Assembly (NCBI RefSeq): GCF_936943645.1
Contig: NZ_CAKZJO010000053.1
Span: 124,001 to 188,000 of the forward strand
DNA length: 64,000 nt
From: an uncultured Bradyrhizobium sp.
Lineage (GTDB): Bacteria > Pseudomonadota > Alphaproteobacteria > Rhizobiales > Xanthobacteraceae
Direction: 5' to 3'
Part shown: in pieces, positions 58,101-64,000 of the stretch
Layout: each line of letters opens with the position of its first letter
How positions within the stretch are numbered: the first letter of the stretch is position 1
Program-made: the position numbers and the translations under genes
The notes under the pieces: model-generated
Seen by the model: the letters and a program-made list of their open reading frames with translations, nothing else
The model's database searches: none
What the model was told of the DNA's origin: nothing

Positions 58101-61100
58101 GCCGTCGTGCTCAGGGTGCCTGCACCCGCCGCGCCGATCAGCAATTGCGAGGTGTTGATGGTGGCGCCGTTCAGGACTCGCGCAGCGACCGAGCTGTGCC
58201 GGCTTGCCGTCGCGACCGAAGCGCCGACGGCCACAGCACCGGCCGAGACGCCACCGGTGAAAACCACCTGGGTCGTCGAGTCCTGCGCCATGACGGCAGC
58301 GCCGGTCCCGCCCGTGCCGGTGATATTGCCGCCGAGCAGCGCCGTCACGGTGTTGGTGACATTGCCGACCGCCACGGCAGCCTGGGCGCCGAAGTAAAGC
58401 GCCGCACCACCGGCGATTGCCTCGGTGTCGATGGTCTTGCCGCCATAGGGGCCGGTGCTGGCGTCCTGGACGACCGCAGCAACGGAGATTGACGGCGCCG
58501 TGACGGCCAAAGGCGTATCCGCGGCCACCAGCACGCCGGAACCATCGCGTCCGTAGTCGCTCAAATTGGCGACCACGGTGCTGTTGACGCTGGTGTAGCC
58601 GATGCCGGCACCGATCCCGACATTCTTGGCGAAGCCCGCGCCGAGCAGGTACATCTTGGCCGCGTTGGCGCTGGTGGCGGCGACGTTGACTTGCGTGCCC
58701 ACGACGTTGCCGCCCGCGATCTGCGCGACCACGACGTCGTTGCCGCCGCTCAACACGTTGCTGACGTCGTAGGTCGAGCTGACATTGGCACTGTTCGGAT
58801 TGCCGGCCGTGCCGTTCGCGACGGCGCCACTGCCATGCGTGGTGCTGGTGCCGCTGTTGACGGATGCGATGGTGCCGCTGCCGCCCTGGTTGAGCTGGCC
58901 GGTCTGCTGGCCCTGGGTGTCGGCATCCGCAGTATTGGTGCCGATAATGATGACGCCGACGGTCGCGCCGATGCCGACGCTGCCGCCGATGCCGGCGGTG
59001 ACCGCGTAGGAGAGCACCTCCTTGGTGCTGAGCGCCGTGACGTTGATCGCGCCGGACGAATTCAGATTGCTGTTCCAGCTCTCGGCGACGGTCTGGCTCT
59101 TGAACACGATGACGTTGGCCGCAGCGCCGACGCCGACCCCTCCTCCGCTGGCGCCGACCGCGAGCGCGCCCGCGATCTCCTTGATCGCCACGTCCTCGTT
59201 GGCGTTGATCGTGACCGCGCCGGCCGTGCCGCCCGTCACCCCCTGCAGCGTGGTGTCGTAGACGCCGGCGATGGTGGTGTTGTTGGCGATCTCGATGTTG
59301 GCCATGCCGGCGATCGCAGCGGTGCCGGTCGAGAGCGCGCCGCCGATCGCGTAGGCTTCGAAGCGGTTCTTGGTCTTGGCCTCGACGTCGAGCGCGCCGC
59401 TCAAATTGAGCGCGGTGGTGTGCGCCGCGCCATTTCCTTGATAGCGGAACTCATCGCCGACATAGGCCAGCGTCCGGTTCGAGGAGACCTGGACCAGGAA
59501 GGCCGCGCCGATCGCGGCCTGGCTGCCATAGGCGCCGGAGCCGTTCGCGGAGAAGATGCCGGTGTTGTTGTTGGCGTTGACCGTCAGCGACGAAGCCGTC
59601 AATGCGCCGCCGTCGACATAGGCTTCCGTGGTCGCCTGGAAGACGTTCAGGCCGACCGAACCCGTGTTGAAGCCGATTGCGATCGAGGACGCATCCTGCT
59701 CCGCATTGGCCTTCACGGTCACGGCGCCGACCGTTTCGCTCGACGACCGGACGCCGCCGACCGTGGCATTGGTGATATAGGCGAAGGTCTCGCGCGACAT
59801 CGTCGTCGAGACGATGGTCGCGCCACCGCCGCCGCTGCTGCCATAGGCGATGCCCGCACCGAACGCGCCGGAATAGGAGAAGCTCGACGCGGCCACCTCG
59901 ATCTGCGGCTTGAGCGTCGACGAGGTCAGGCGCGTGTCGATCGCCGCGCTGTCGATATAGGCCTGCGTCGCCCCGCTCATTACATTGGTGATCGGGTTGA
60001 TCATGATCGAGATGCCGCCGCTTGCGGCAACCGAAGCGACGTTGGTCACGACCGCCTGGTGCGAGCTTGCGACCACGGCAAGGCCGCGCACGCTGTCCTG
60101 GTTCTCGGAGAGATCGGGCGTGGTGTCGGTCGGCGCATGGGCCGTGCCGAGATCGAAGGCATGCACCAGCGTGCCGTTGTTCACCGACAGCGTATCGGTG
60201 GAGCTGGTCCCGAGCGCGTCGACCTTGGTGTTCGCGCCCGTGATATAGGCCGCGGTGGTTCCGGTGATCTGGTTGGTCACCAGCGAGCCCGCGCCACCGG
60301 CCGCGCCCTTGCTGATCGAGAGGGCACCCGCGGACACCGCCGCCTTGTCGTTGTTGCCGGCGATCACGCCGACATTGTTGGTGGCCGTGACATCGGCCCC
60401 GTTGATGCCGTTGGTGCCGGCCGCGGTGATGCCGGCGGTGACGTTGGTCCCCATCAGATTGGTGGCGACCGAACCGGCGAGGCCAACCTGCGAGGACATC
60501 GCAATGCCGACGGCGACCGTCGAGATGTTCGCATTCGAGTTCGCGTTGACCCCGACATTGCCCGAGGCGGTCAGCTTGGAGCCGGTGACGCCGGCGCTGA
60601 CATTGTTGGCGATGCTGCTGTAGACGAGCGCGAGGCCCGCGGCGCTGCCTTGCGTCGAGGCGCCCGCGATCGCGGCGGTCCCGGTGATGCTGGAATTGTC
60701 GGTCGCATTGACCGTGATATTGCGGCCCGTGACGGAGGATTGCGACGCGCTCGACGAATTGTTGCCGATGGCGGCCGAGACGGTGTTGGCGATCGAGCTG
60801 ATCGTCGTGCCGCCGACGCCGGCGAACTGCCCGGTCGCAAGGCCGAAGCCGATCGTGACCGCCTGGATCTTCGAGGAATCGACCGCACTGACGCGGACAT
60901 TGCCCGGGGCCGACATCAGCACATTGGCGATGTAGGCCGAATGCGTCGTCGCAACGGTGTTGTAGACGATCGAGGCGCCGACATTGTTCTTGCCGGCCTG
61001 GATCAGGCCCGCGACGGAAACGATGCTGGCGCCGGGACCGTTGCCCGTGCCGTCGTTGAGCGCGGCCGCGCTGAAGTCGATGCAGTTCTGCCCGCCCGTG

Positions 61101-64000
61101 CCGCCGGCGACCGTGCAGGTGTCGGTGGCGAGATGATTGTTGTTCGACTTCTTGACGAGGTTGCCGAGCGCCGTGTCCAGCGCCGACACCGCGCCGCTGT
61201 CCGCCAGCACCGTCACGCCGCCGACATTGATGTTCACCGTCGAGCCGCTGTTGATATAGGCCGTCGTGGTCGGCGTGATCTCGCTGACGACGACCGCGCC
61301 GGCAAGGCTGTTGGCGCTGGCCCCTCCCCCGCCCGAGGCCGCACCAGCCGCAATCACGCTGGCGTTGTCGGCCATCACCAGCAGGGTGTCGTAGTTCGAG
61401 ATTCCGGTGCTACGGATATGCGCGTCGGTGGCGTTGCCGCCCGAGGGATCGGCGATCGACGCATAGGTCAGGCCGATGCCGACGCCGACCTGGCCACCCG
61501 ATAGATAGAGCGAGCCGCCGCCGATCGCGATGTTCGTGGTCTGGTAGGCATCGACCTCGAGCGCGCGATTGACGCCGGTCGCCTGGCCCGTGATCGTCGA
61601 GCTCTCGATATAGGCGTTGGCGCTGTCGCTGATGATGCCGACCGAGGCCGACAGCGACGCCGAATTGGATCTCGATCCCGCCACGCCGAGAGCGACGACG
61701 GTTTCCGAGCCGCCATTCAGCGCTTGCACCGTCACCGAACTCTGGTCGTTCATGGTGGTGCCGTAGATATAGGCGAGCGTCGCGTTGTTCGACATCGCCG
61801 ACGCAATCGCACCGCCGATCGCAGCCCCGGTGGCCGACGCTCCGGCCAGATTGAGCGCCGCGGAGCCGGACCCGTTGTTGAGCATGGTGTCGTTGAGCGC
61901 CTGAACGATCGTATTGGTCGTGACGGCGCTGGCCGTGGTGTATTTGTTGACCGTCGTGTTCTTGATGTAGGCGCTGGTACCGAGCGAGACGTCGCTCACC
62001 GACGAGCTGCCGGCGAGATCGAGGCTGAAGCCGCTGGTGCTAGATCCCGAAGTCGAGCTGATCTTGCTGGCGGCCGTTGCCACGCCGGAAGCCCCTCCGG
62101 TCGCGGCGGCGCCGGCAGCGTCGGCCTTGTCGGAGAAGCTCGACGACGCCGGATCGGAGACGGCTGCAGCGACCGCAGCCGCGGTGATGCGCCCCGACGT
62201 GGTCGCGCTAAGCGTGAGATTGTCGACGTTCACCGCCCCGCTTCCGCCGCTGGTGCCGGCGAACGGATCGTTGGCGCTGAACACGCCGGGCCGGATGTCG
62301 GAATGGTTGTCGCCGATATAGGCGGAAGTGTCGGTATTCGCGCCGAGATAGGCGACCGACAGGCCGACCGCCGAACCGCCGCTGCCATTGTAGCTCATCG
62401 CGCCGGACAGGGTCACGACCGACAGGTCCTGCTGCGCCAGGATGCCGACGGTCGGGGCATAGACGGTGGCCTGGCTCGAGATCGACGCATGGGTCGTGTT
62501 GTTCAGGAAACCGAGCGAGGTGATGCCGTTCAGCGCCAGCGCGCCGGCGGCCTTGCCGGACGACGGCGCGACGGCGACGAACTGGTCCGAGGTGATTGCG
62601 TTGACGGCGATGTCGTCCGCCGCGCGCAGCGTTGCGCGGTCCGAAACGCCGGCGATGGTGTTGGTGTTGAACTGGACGAGATTGAGCGCACCGCCCACGG
62701 ACGATCCGCCCGAGGTGTTACCGAACGGGAAGCCGAGCGTACCGACATTGCCGGCCGCGTCGATCGACGCCATGGTCGTGGTCGCCGCGATCTGGATGCT
62801 GGTGTCGTAGGTGTGGACGTCACCGTTGTTGACCGTCGCGGACCAGCTGCTGCCGCAGGCCGCGGTGGTGCAAGTCGCGGTCAGACTCGCGCTGCCGGCC
62901 ACCCACGCCGTCGTGTTGTTGTTGACGACGAAATGGTTGAGCGAACCGGCGATGCCGATCGTGTCACCGGCATCCGCCGTGGCATTGGCGTAGCTGGTCA
63001 GGATGTTGCCGCCGACGCCGAGATTGCCGTTGAGATGGCCGAGGACCTCGGTCAGTCCGTCCCACTTCAGCCAGGTATTGGTGATCGGCATCGAGGTGGT
63101 GGCGTCAACGGCGATGTTGGCCGCGTTGACGGTGGTGCCGCTGCCGATATAGGCGTTGGAATTGTGGTTGAAATTGCCCCAGGCGACCGCCGCGCTGATC
63201 GCCACGCCCTCGCCGCTGGTCACGTCCTTGGTGATCGCGGAAGCCGTCGCATTGCTGCGCACGCCCCGATCGATGAGAGTGCTGACGACCGCGACGTTGC
63301 CGCTGACATAAAGGCTCGGCGCGCCGCCGCTCGGATTTTGGCCGATCGATGCCGTCGCGTTTTCAGTGCTGTTGGCCAGCGACAGCGCACCGGCGGCCTT
63401 GAAATTGAAGTTCACCGGCATCAGCGAGACCATCTGCTGAGCCATCATCCCCGACAGGCTGGGGCTGGAGACCAGGAACCCCTGGATCGCGCCGACCAGG
63501 GCCGGCGTCCCGACAATGGTCGACGCCATGGTCGAGTTGCTCGTCGTGTTCGAGGTCGCCTCGACCAGAACGGAGCCGTTCATTCGCGACGACGCGCTGG
63601 TGCCCAGCGACGAGCCGAGCTTCGCGGTTGCGGATGTGGTGACGTCGCTGATCGCGAGCGCCCCGCCAACACCACCGCTGGCGGTCGGCGTGCTCAGCGC
63701 AACCGACGTGGCGCCGGTTGAGAACGAGTTGTTGTTGATCGCCCGCACTGTCAGCGAGTTGCCGGATGCATTCACGGTGCCGACGGAAAGGTTCGCGCCG
63801 GTCCCGACATTGGCCGTGGTCGAGACCGAGCCGGTGGAATAGGCCACCGTCTCGACGAATTGCGCGCTGGAGGTCGCTGCGACCGCGGTGACGGCCATCG
63901 TTGCATCGTTGATGGCGTGGATGCCGAGGTTGCCGCCTGCGCTGATCGTGGCGCCGGAGGCAACATTGGTGCTGACATTGCCGTCGATCTTGCCGACGAC
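49133..64000 (-). CDS. Giant filamentous adhesin (TpsA/FHA-like), 5' end outside window
   Basis: The frame is open from the TAA at 49133-49135 to the window edge, giving at least 4,955 codons. The apparent ATG at 63898 is internal, since 34 further codons in frame reach 64000. The protein is Ala/Gly/Ser/Thr/Asn-rich with no long hydrophobic segments. From about 64000 down to 56500 it is built of degenerate repeats with an AYI core, such as TAYINSGSTVNINVGGVTVL, resembling LktA/FHA-type beta-helix repeats. A less repetitive centre (about 56100-52470) carries helical inserts and cysteine motifs. From 50880 to 49990 lie three ~115-residue tandem repeats, and the C-terminus ends in a basic, non-toxin-like tail. 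The adjacent TpsB supports secretion to the surface. The TPS signal domain is not visible here. Confidence 0.9.
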   Translation of the reverse strand, partial: VVGKIDGNVSTNVASGATISAGGNLGIHAINDATMAVTAVAATSSAQFVETVAYSTGSVSTTANVGTGANLSVGTVNASGNSLTVRAINNNSFSTGATSVALSTPTASGGVGGALAISDVTTSATAKLGSSLGTSASSRMNGSVLVEATSNTTSNSTMASTIVGTPALVGAIQGFLVSSPSLSGMMAQQMVSLMPVNFNFKAAGALSLANSTENATASIGQNPSGGAPSLYVSGNVAVVSTLIDRGVRSNATASAITKDVTSGEGVAISAAVAWGNFNHNSNAYIGSGTTVNAANIAVDATTSMPITNTWLKWDGLTEVLGHLNGNLGVGGNILTSYANATADAGDTIGIAGSLNHFVVNNNTTAWVAGSASLTATCTTAACGSSWSATVNNGDVHTYDTSIQIAATTTMASIDAAGNVGTLGFPFGNTSGGSSVGGALNLVQFNTNTIAGVSDRATLRAADDIAVNAITSDQFVAVAPSSGKAAGALALNGITSLGFLNNTTHASISSQATVYAPTVGILAQQDLSVVTLSGAMSYNGSGGSAVGLSVAYLGANTDTSAYIGDNHSDIRPGVFSANDPFAGTSGGSGAVNVDNLTLSATTSGRITAAAVAAAVSDPASSSFSDKADAAGAAATGGASGVATAASKISSTSGSSTSGFSLDLAGSSSVSDVSLGTSAYIKNTTVNKYTTASAVTTNTIVQALNDTMLNNGSGSAALNLAGASATGAAIGGAIASAMSNNATLAYIYGTTMNDQSSVTVQALNGGSETVVALGVAGSRSNSASLSASVGIISDSANAYIESSTITGQATGVNRALEVDAYQTTNIAIGGGSLYLSGGQVGVGIGLTYASIADPSGGNATDAHIRSTGISNYDTLLVMADNASVIAAGAASGGGGASANSLAGAVVVSEITPTTTAYINSGSTVNINVGGVTVLADSGAVSALDTALGNLVKKSNNNHLATDTCTVAGGTGGQNCIDFSAAALNDGTGNGPGASIVSVAGLIQAGKNNVGASIVYNTVATTHSAYIANVLMSAPGNVRVSAVDSSKIQAVTIGFGLATGQFAGVGGTTISSIANTVSAAIGNNSSSASQSSVTGRNITVNATDNSSITGTAAIAGASTQGSAAGLALVYSSIANNVSAGVTGSKLTASGNVGVNANSNANISTVAVGIAMSSQVGLAGSVATNLMGTNVTAGITAAGTNGINGADVTATNNVGVIAGNNDKAAVSAGALSISKGAAGGAGSLVTNQITGTTAAYITGANTKVDALGTSSTDTLSVNNGTLVHAFDLGTAHAPTDTTPDLSENQDSVRGLAVVASSHQAVVTNVASVAASGGISIMINPITNVMSGATQAYIDSAAIDTRLTSSTLKPQIEVAASSFSYSGAFGAGIAYGSSGGGGATIVSTTMSRETFAYITNATVGGVRSSSETVGAVTVKANAEQDASSIAIGFNTGSVGLNVFQATTEAYVDGGALTASSLTVNANNNTGIFSANGSGAYGSQAAIGAAFLVQVSSNRTLAYVGDEFRYQGNGAAHTTALNLSGALDVEAKTKNRFEAYAIGGALSTGTAAIAGMANIEIANNTTIAGVYDTTLQGVTGGTAGAVTINANEDVAIKEIAGALAVGASGGGVGVGAAANVIVFKSQTVAESWNSNLNSSGAINVTALSTKEVLSYAVTAGIGGSVGIGATVGVIIIGTNTADADTQGQQTGQLNQGGSGTIASVNSGTSTTHGSGAVANGTAGNPNSANVSSTYDVSNVLSGGNDVVVAQIAGGNVVGTQVNVAATSANAAKMYLLGAGFAKNVGIGAGIGYTSVNSTVVANLSDYGRDGSGVLVAADTPLAVTAPSISVAAVVQDASTGPYGGKTIDTEAIAGGAALYFGAQAAVAVGNVTNTVTALLGGNITGTGGTGAAVMAQDSTTQVVFTGGVSAGAVAVGASVATASRHSSVAARVLNGATINTSQLLIGAAGAGTLSTTATALGGGIVSGSGADAEATENSSVLAEIGASASITTSASGIGTLVAAAIAPNLSSEAIGVSVGGGAVGVAIAQSTVGATVTADVGDNVSFSGGALDVSAKALVPTVGTTTWAKALAGGGGSLIGAQGSYAKASQNTTVNAYGGTGIRLPNANVTIEAENDSAQYAEATGLSSGFLALGATVAQTSSSAHTYAYLGAPADMDAANHGNYTGTLWIKATGTDTNFSSALVGAGGTYAGAAAVATTSSTAVTNARFDGGSTDDTLYFGGFRIDAKHTTNYMASGDAYQASTAGVSAGKTRNDVDSTTTADVGTHLIINSAAGDMVVIANDIVNQAGGGARSGSGGSFSGAAALSESYVTQNVTTNIGAGTVLSLNDDPRTSTAVINIEAYNTLNTNDTASLATASFFAGGGAESNMTANATLAVNINARELFSAGKIYVGTAAKMAAANNANASLYGAIAGVGASTNSWVHANQSVNVGDNAKIVAWRDITMYAGLSGDGLVFSSVQATATTVVYNNTAIPISTLYRGTANADDTTNLTLAPTSSVLGARDIYLGATQGQVTATGNGSNYNPYLDIFSAKNSDNHSHTSGTGDVALNGRVVAGVNNDLTITINLGASTPTLSTTSPDSTLTNGSSSVLEQVSDVNHFSPVMSWNHQTVQYTIVGNFNPYDLVVSQLATLTGLTAAQVRAQLAAATPTAPATMSPSGTDPTGDIQRQIDTLIKQAPFTSDAPGNAFAFGDILVSAGNVSILAQKLTGNSGTNPAAPTVIARSSPLIKIENKGLDFMSLGNLTVTDVTGGNITYRQTDHVDPDSHSNVTFTAMPSATPVIDVSATYNRLDPDSGQGIDQNGNVLTRTPDIYFNGAVNNANGLLKIINNLGSVVASQSLSAATVQIVVPKGTFTFLGGIGSFYDSSSAVTSQWASTENRPEDALTAVMTAATYLGAYGDYYTAPHIASGADHPYFYYCCADGSHGIYQPVGNADASTIFTARMLMTFYDGTSLYSAIFLPMGQGTPGNGNPNAGSVPSVSTLQQIEGPTSQVISTAPWEKTTYDGRNVYADSGPYKTPFNCAGCSAFFQVINIQPDAITPKTADAPATATATRTISGQAVIISASVININGTIQAGSSSNYSVNIGAAAYDAIYGSNGLKNRNGGADFAAAQANARNGVYYDISGSVTASASGDAKIGVRYNALTDQLILNGVAQGAGGYVYLNGKIISTSTDNTQTQGNIEIKGGAGTVTVNNTSGLALVTNAINTTATAQSVVEIVDQLQGKTTWYVYDPKAASNQQVTKYETNSVTAAAVDPSMITARTGTAGIQYATQANMLYQWVDTATVDRPTNSTQFDYGWHFTPNQTTGENWTRSISLVSGTQTSNYQKVTTATGSYHWADGVDAQGNPNPLGTHPDKCCGADAQFNWYQQIYDHLTLTLTNTVKASNPINIKFTGGSSSDVVVNSTSGIVINGSINNQQGTTTLAATGTNSSITVGANANNPVISGTSVTLRGDGGIGTLGTTKAPVQVQLYGGSLTASSIDRDIAISAIGALSINQVKVNSAGATPQGNVFLSATGDINSASAYNVASPVVIGKNIEINSTSGAIGATSAVVNNASTLTNINPLVIQATGTVQASGAVDGGVLDSASATGTYIIQSKGDLRLGTIQSTGGPVFLEAAGSDGNQASILNGRAAVGLTQAQSQHLQDVWTSLDLLSGNAATNAVNSYQSMVTSAYNDYFQLSNIAFPNGSTYAPTSVGLTVLRAQVAAKLGIDPANVSTTDMKVEATTRFLRDQFLLGKITTDELKTSLTSLLGSAPSDPLGTLFGSSLSSTLFTKLFDGVSTANQRMPTNTALQAALNTYDARYSYTLASTERVYGIITAGSQWTQSQLAYTVSSSAVGAAPPPIDDNVIANVSANQIMLYAPRGSVGNSAAPQTFTFTSVDASSLTPEQRGLLATAGPGQLTVGAVTDPTSHVTTYTVSLSQQNLVVVDNPIAISAKALTNIYLGSKNSLSLGGVTANYGPITAAQANGIQVTGRGDVKLDAVSSISANVGGAVISGDIANLTLIAERGNVGAPSGTTGSNPATNANAIQIAFADPANDQLDHVSSAQGIYVKQTTGDLILGNISAGNAIQLSATGSIYAEADFTDRSAIHILGTDLDLRAGGSIGFNGGAFQPLQVNISGAVTGSSVGDLSLLAVTGDLAVGTSGPYGTLTAGGALTLNVARGALTLNTGITSAGLMQLLANRGMTFAGSTSAAPVVASSSTSGVTLVAATLSMGAYSAINAPGLISVTTTGDATIGQLNSSLSYAAASNAPSIIVTAGGVASLGAIIDNGDGQTKFVVSGAGAEVSLSASNGIGGATSRFTTNATRLSASASGGDIYLKALTDTEVSLLSAVNGSVDIIGTGGLTLAQVLAGTATGASGSFRAVANNGSIVIGTADSSGSQTVHASQNVTFKSLATSGNGGDAGNISVTADSGFILAQTVTSGGTTTLGSVSAHGSASLLAATTITGNIFAATTGSGLLTANGGPINWNVLNAGTTLGATAGQGSITFQTAQSGGTQTIHARDNVTFNALTTTGLNGDAGSVNVTADTGFILAQTVTSGGATTLGSVSANGSARLIAAVTNTGHNLTASTGNAVLSGTVVHWDNLNAGGTLDVTATTGGITVGTAISGGTQTLHAVNDIVFSQLTTTGIPGDAGDLNATSDTGSLRGGSISAHGDTHFEVAGSVSFDRISGNVVKMRSSGDLTINWVSVVSELDLAADTINVRGEQVRSNPAIPLVMNITGYNGGVAKYANVSIDPDSIIVNQFRAVDANFWTDAHTVSILNGYVPGQLMLTTATQQVLLNNRTPAPSNWPTLQLYQPGGVFTMSQAGNANVSNAYVVFYTGGVSATVTNYGPNHTCCNDFTGASMMRNIAVDGEGKENIESWLAKKDGGTFYLLGLSGQARLDALLAPRPVEAVGSGPAVNIEGLSDMRKLRQKGQRAGRPGWKDAAVETAKPAIGRLAEAW
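49990..50880 (-). repeat. Three ~345-bp tandem repeats inside the adhesin gene
   Basis: The same coding module recurs with period 342-348 bp. The anchor GGTQTLHA/GGTQTIHA/GSQTVHA lies near 50121, 50463 and 50811, each followed by a G(D)AG turn and, in two copies, the run GFILAQTVTSGG (near 50369 and 50717). Copies differ at many bases, so the array is old rather than a recent duplication. Confidence 0.75.

Noticed and set aside
51842..63721. Very long plus-strand open frames of 599 to 939 codons opposite the adhesin gene
   Set aside because: They are antisense shadows of a GC-rich repetitive coding frame. Their translations are Arg/Asp/Val/Gly-rich with no domain pattern, and the minus-strand frame has clear beta-helix repeats and a TpsB partner.
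63898..63898. ATG at 63898 as the adhesin start
   Set aside because: The frame continues open for 34 more codons to the window end with the same repeat character, and no signal peptide or ribosome-binding site is found at this ATG.

Overview
The window looks like chromosome of an alphaproteobacterium of the Bradyrhizobium/Rhodopseudomonas type. The evidence is uniformly high GC with dense, often 4-bp-overlapping genes, the aerobic (Pseudomonas denitrificans/Rhizobium-type) cobalamin gene set, a hydroxyquinol catabolic operon with ribose-type and dipeptide-type ABC importers, and a long palindromic intergenic repeat of a kind common in Bradyrhizobium. This assignment is inferred from gene content and codon style only.

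Region 1 (1-14587): the 3' end of a GINT1-N-like protein gene is followed by an aromatic-catabolism island. On the minus strand lie a flavin aromatic hydroxylase, a MarR regulator and a LysR regulator. Divergent from LysR, a tightly packed plus-strand operon encodes a Dabb-fold protein, maleylacetate reductase, an AtzA/TrzN-like amidohydrolase, a 3-hydroxyisobutyrate-dehydrogenase-like enzyme, an intradiol (hydroxyquinol-type) dioxygenase, a GlcD-type flavin oxidase, a complete ribose-type ABC importer and a YciI protein. Ring cleavage of hydroxyquinol to maleylacetate and reduction to 3-oxoadipate is the core; the upstream substrate is unknown.

Region 2 (14679-20181): a complete dipeptide/oligopeptide-type ABC importer on the minus strand (binding protein, two permeases, two ATPases).

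Region 3 (20352-47315): about 27 kb for cobalt/cobalamin acquisition and nearly the whole aerobic cobalamin pathway. Three cobalamin riboswitches, all read on the minus strand, head three transcription units: (a) a TonB-dependent receptor plus a PepSY membrane protein; (b) a CbiM-like permease, cobF and cobT; (c) a ~13-kb unit DUF1636-cobW-cobN-cobG-cobH-cobI-cobJ, then cobL-cobE-cobM-cobB-cobA, with cobK inserted on the opposite strand between cobJ and cobL. Other units are a histidine phosphatase; cobO-cobQ; cobC-cobD (minus); and cobU-cobS-bluB. The CobS/CobT subunits of the cobaltochelatase and a CobR-type reductase are not in the window.

Region 4 (47332-64000): after a palindromic repeat comes a two-partner secretion locus on the minus strand: a TpsB/FhaC-type outer-membrane transporter and, upstream of it, a giant TpsA-like filamentous adhesin. 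The adhesin frame stays open to the window edge, so at least 4,955 residues are visible and its N-terminus (signal peptide and TPS domain) lies outside. No tRNA, rRNA, CRISPR array, transposase or phage gene was recognised.
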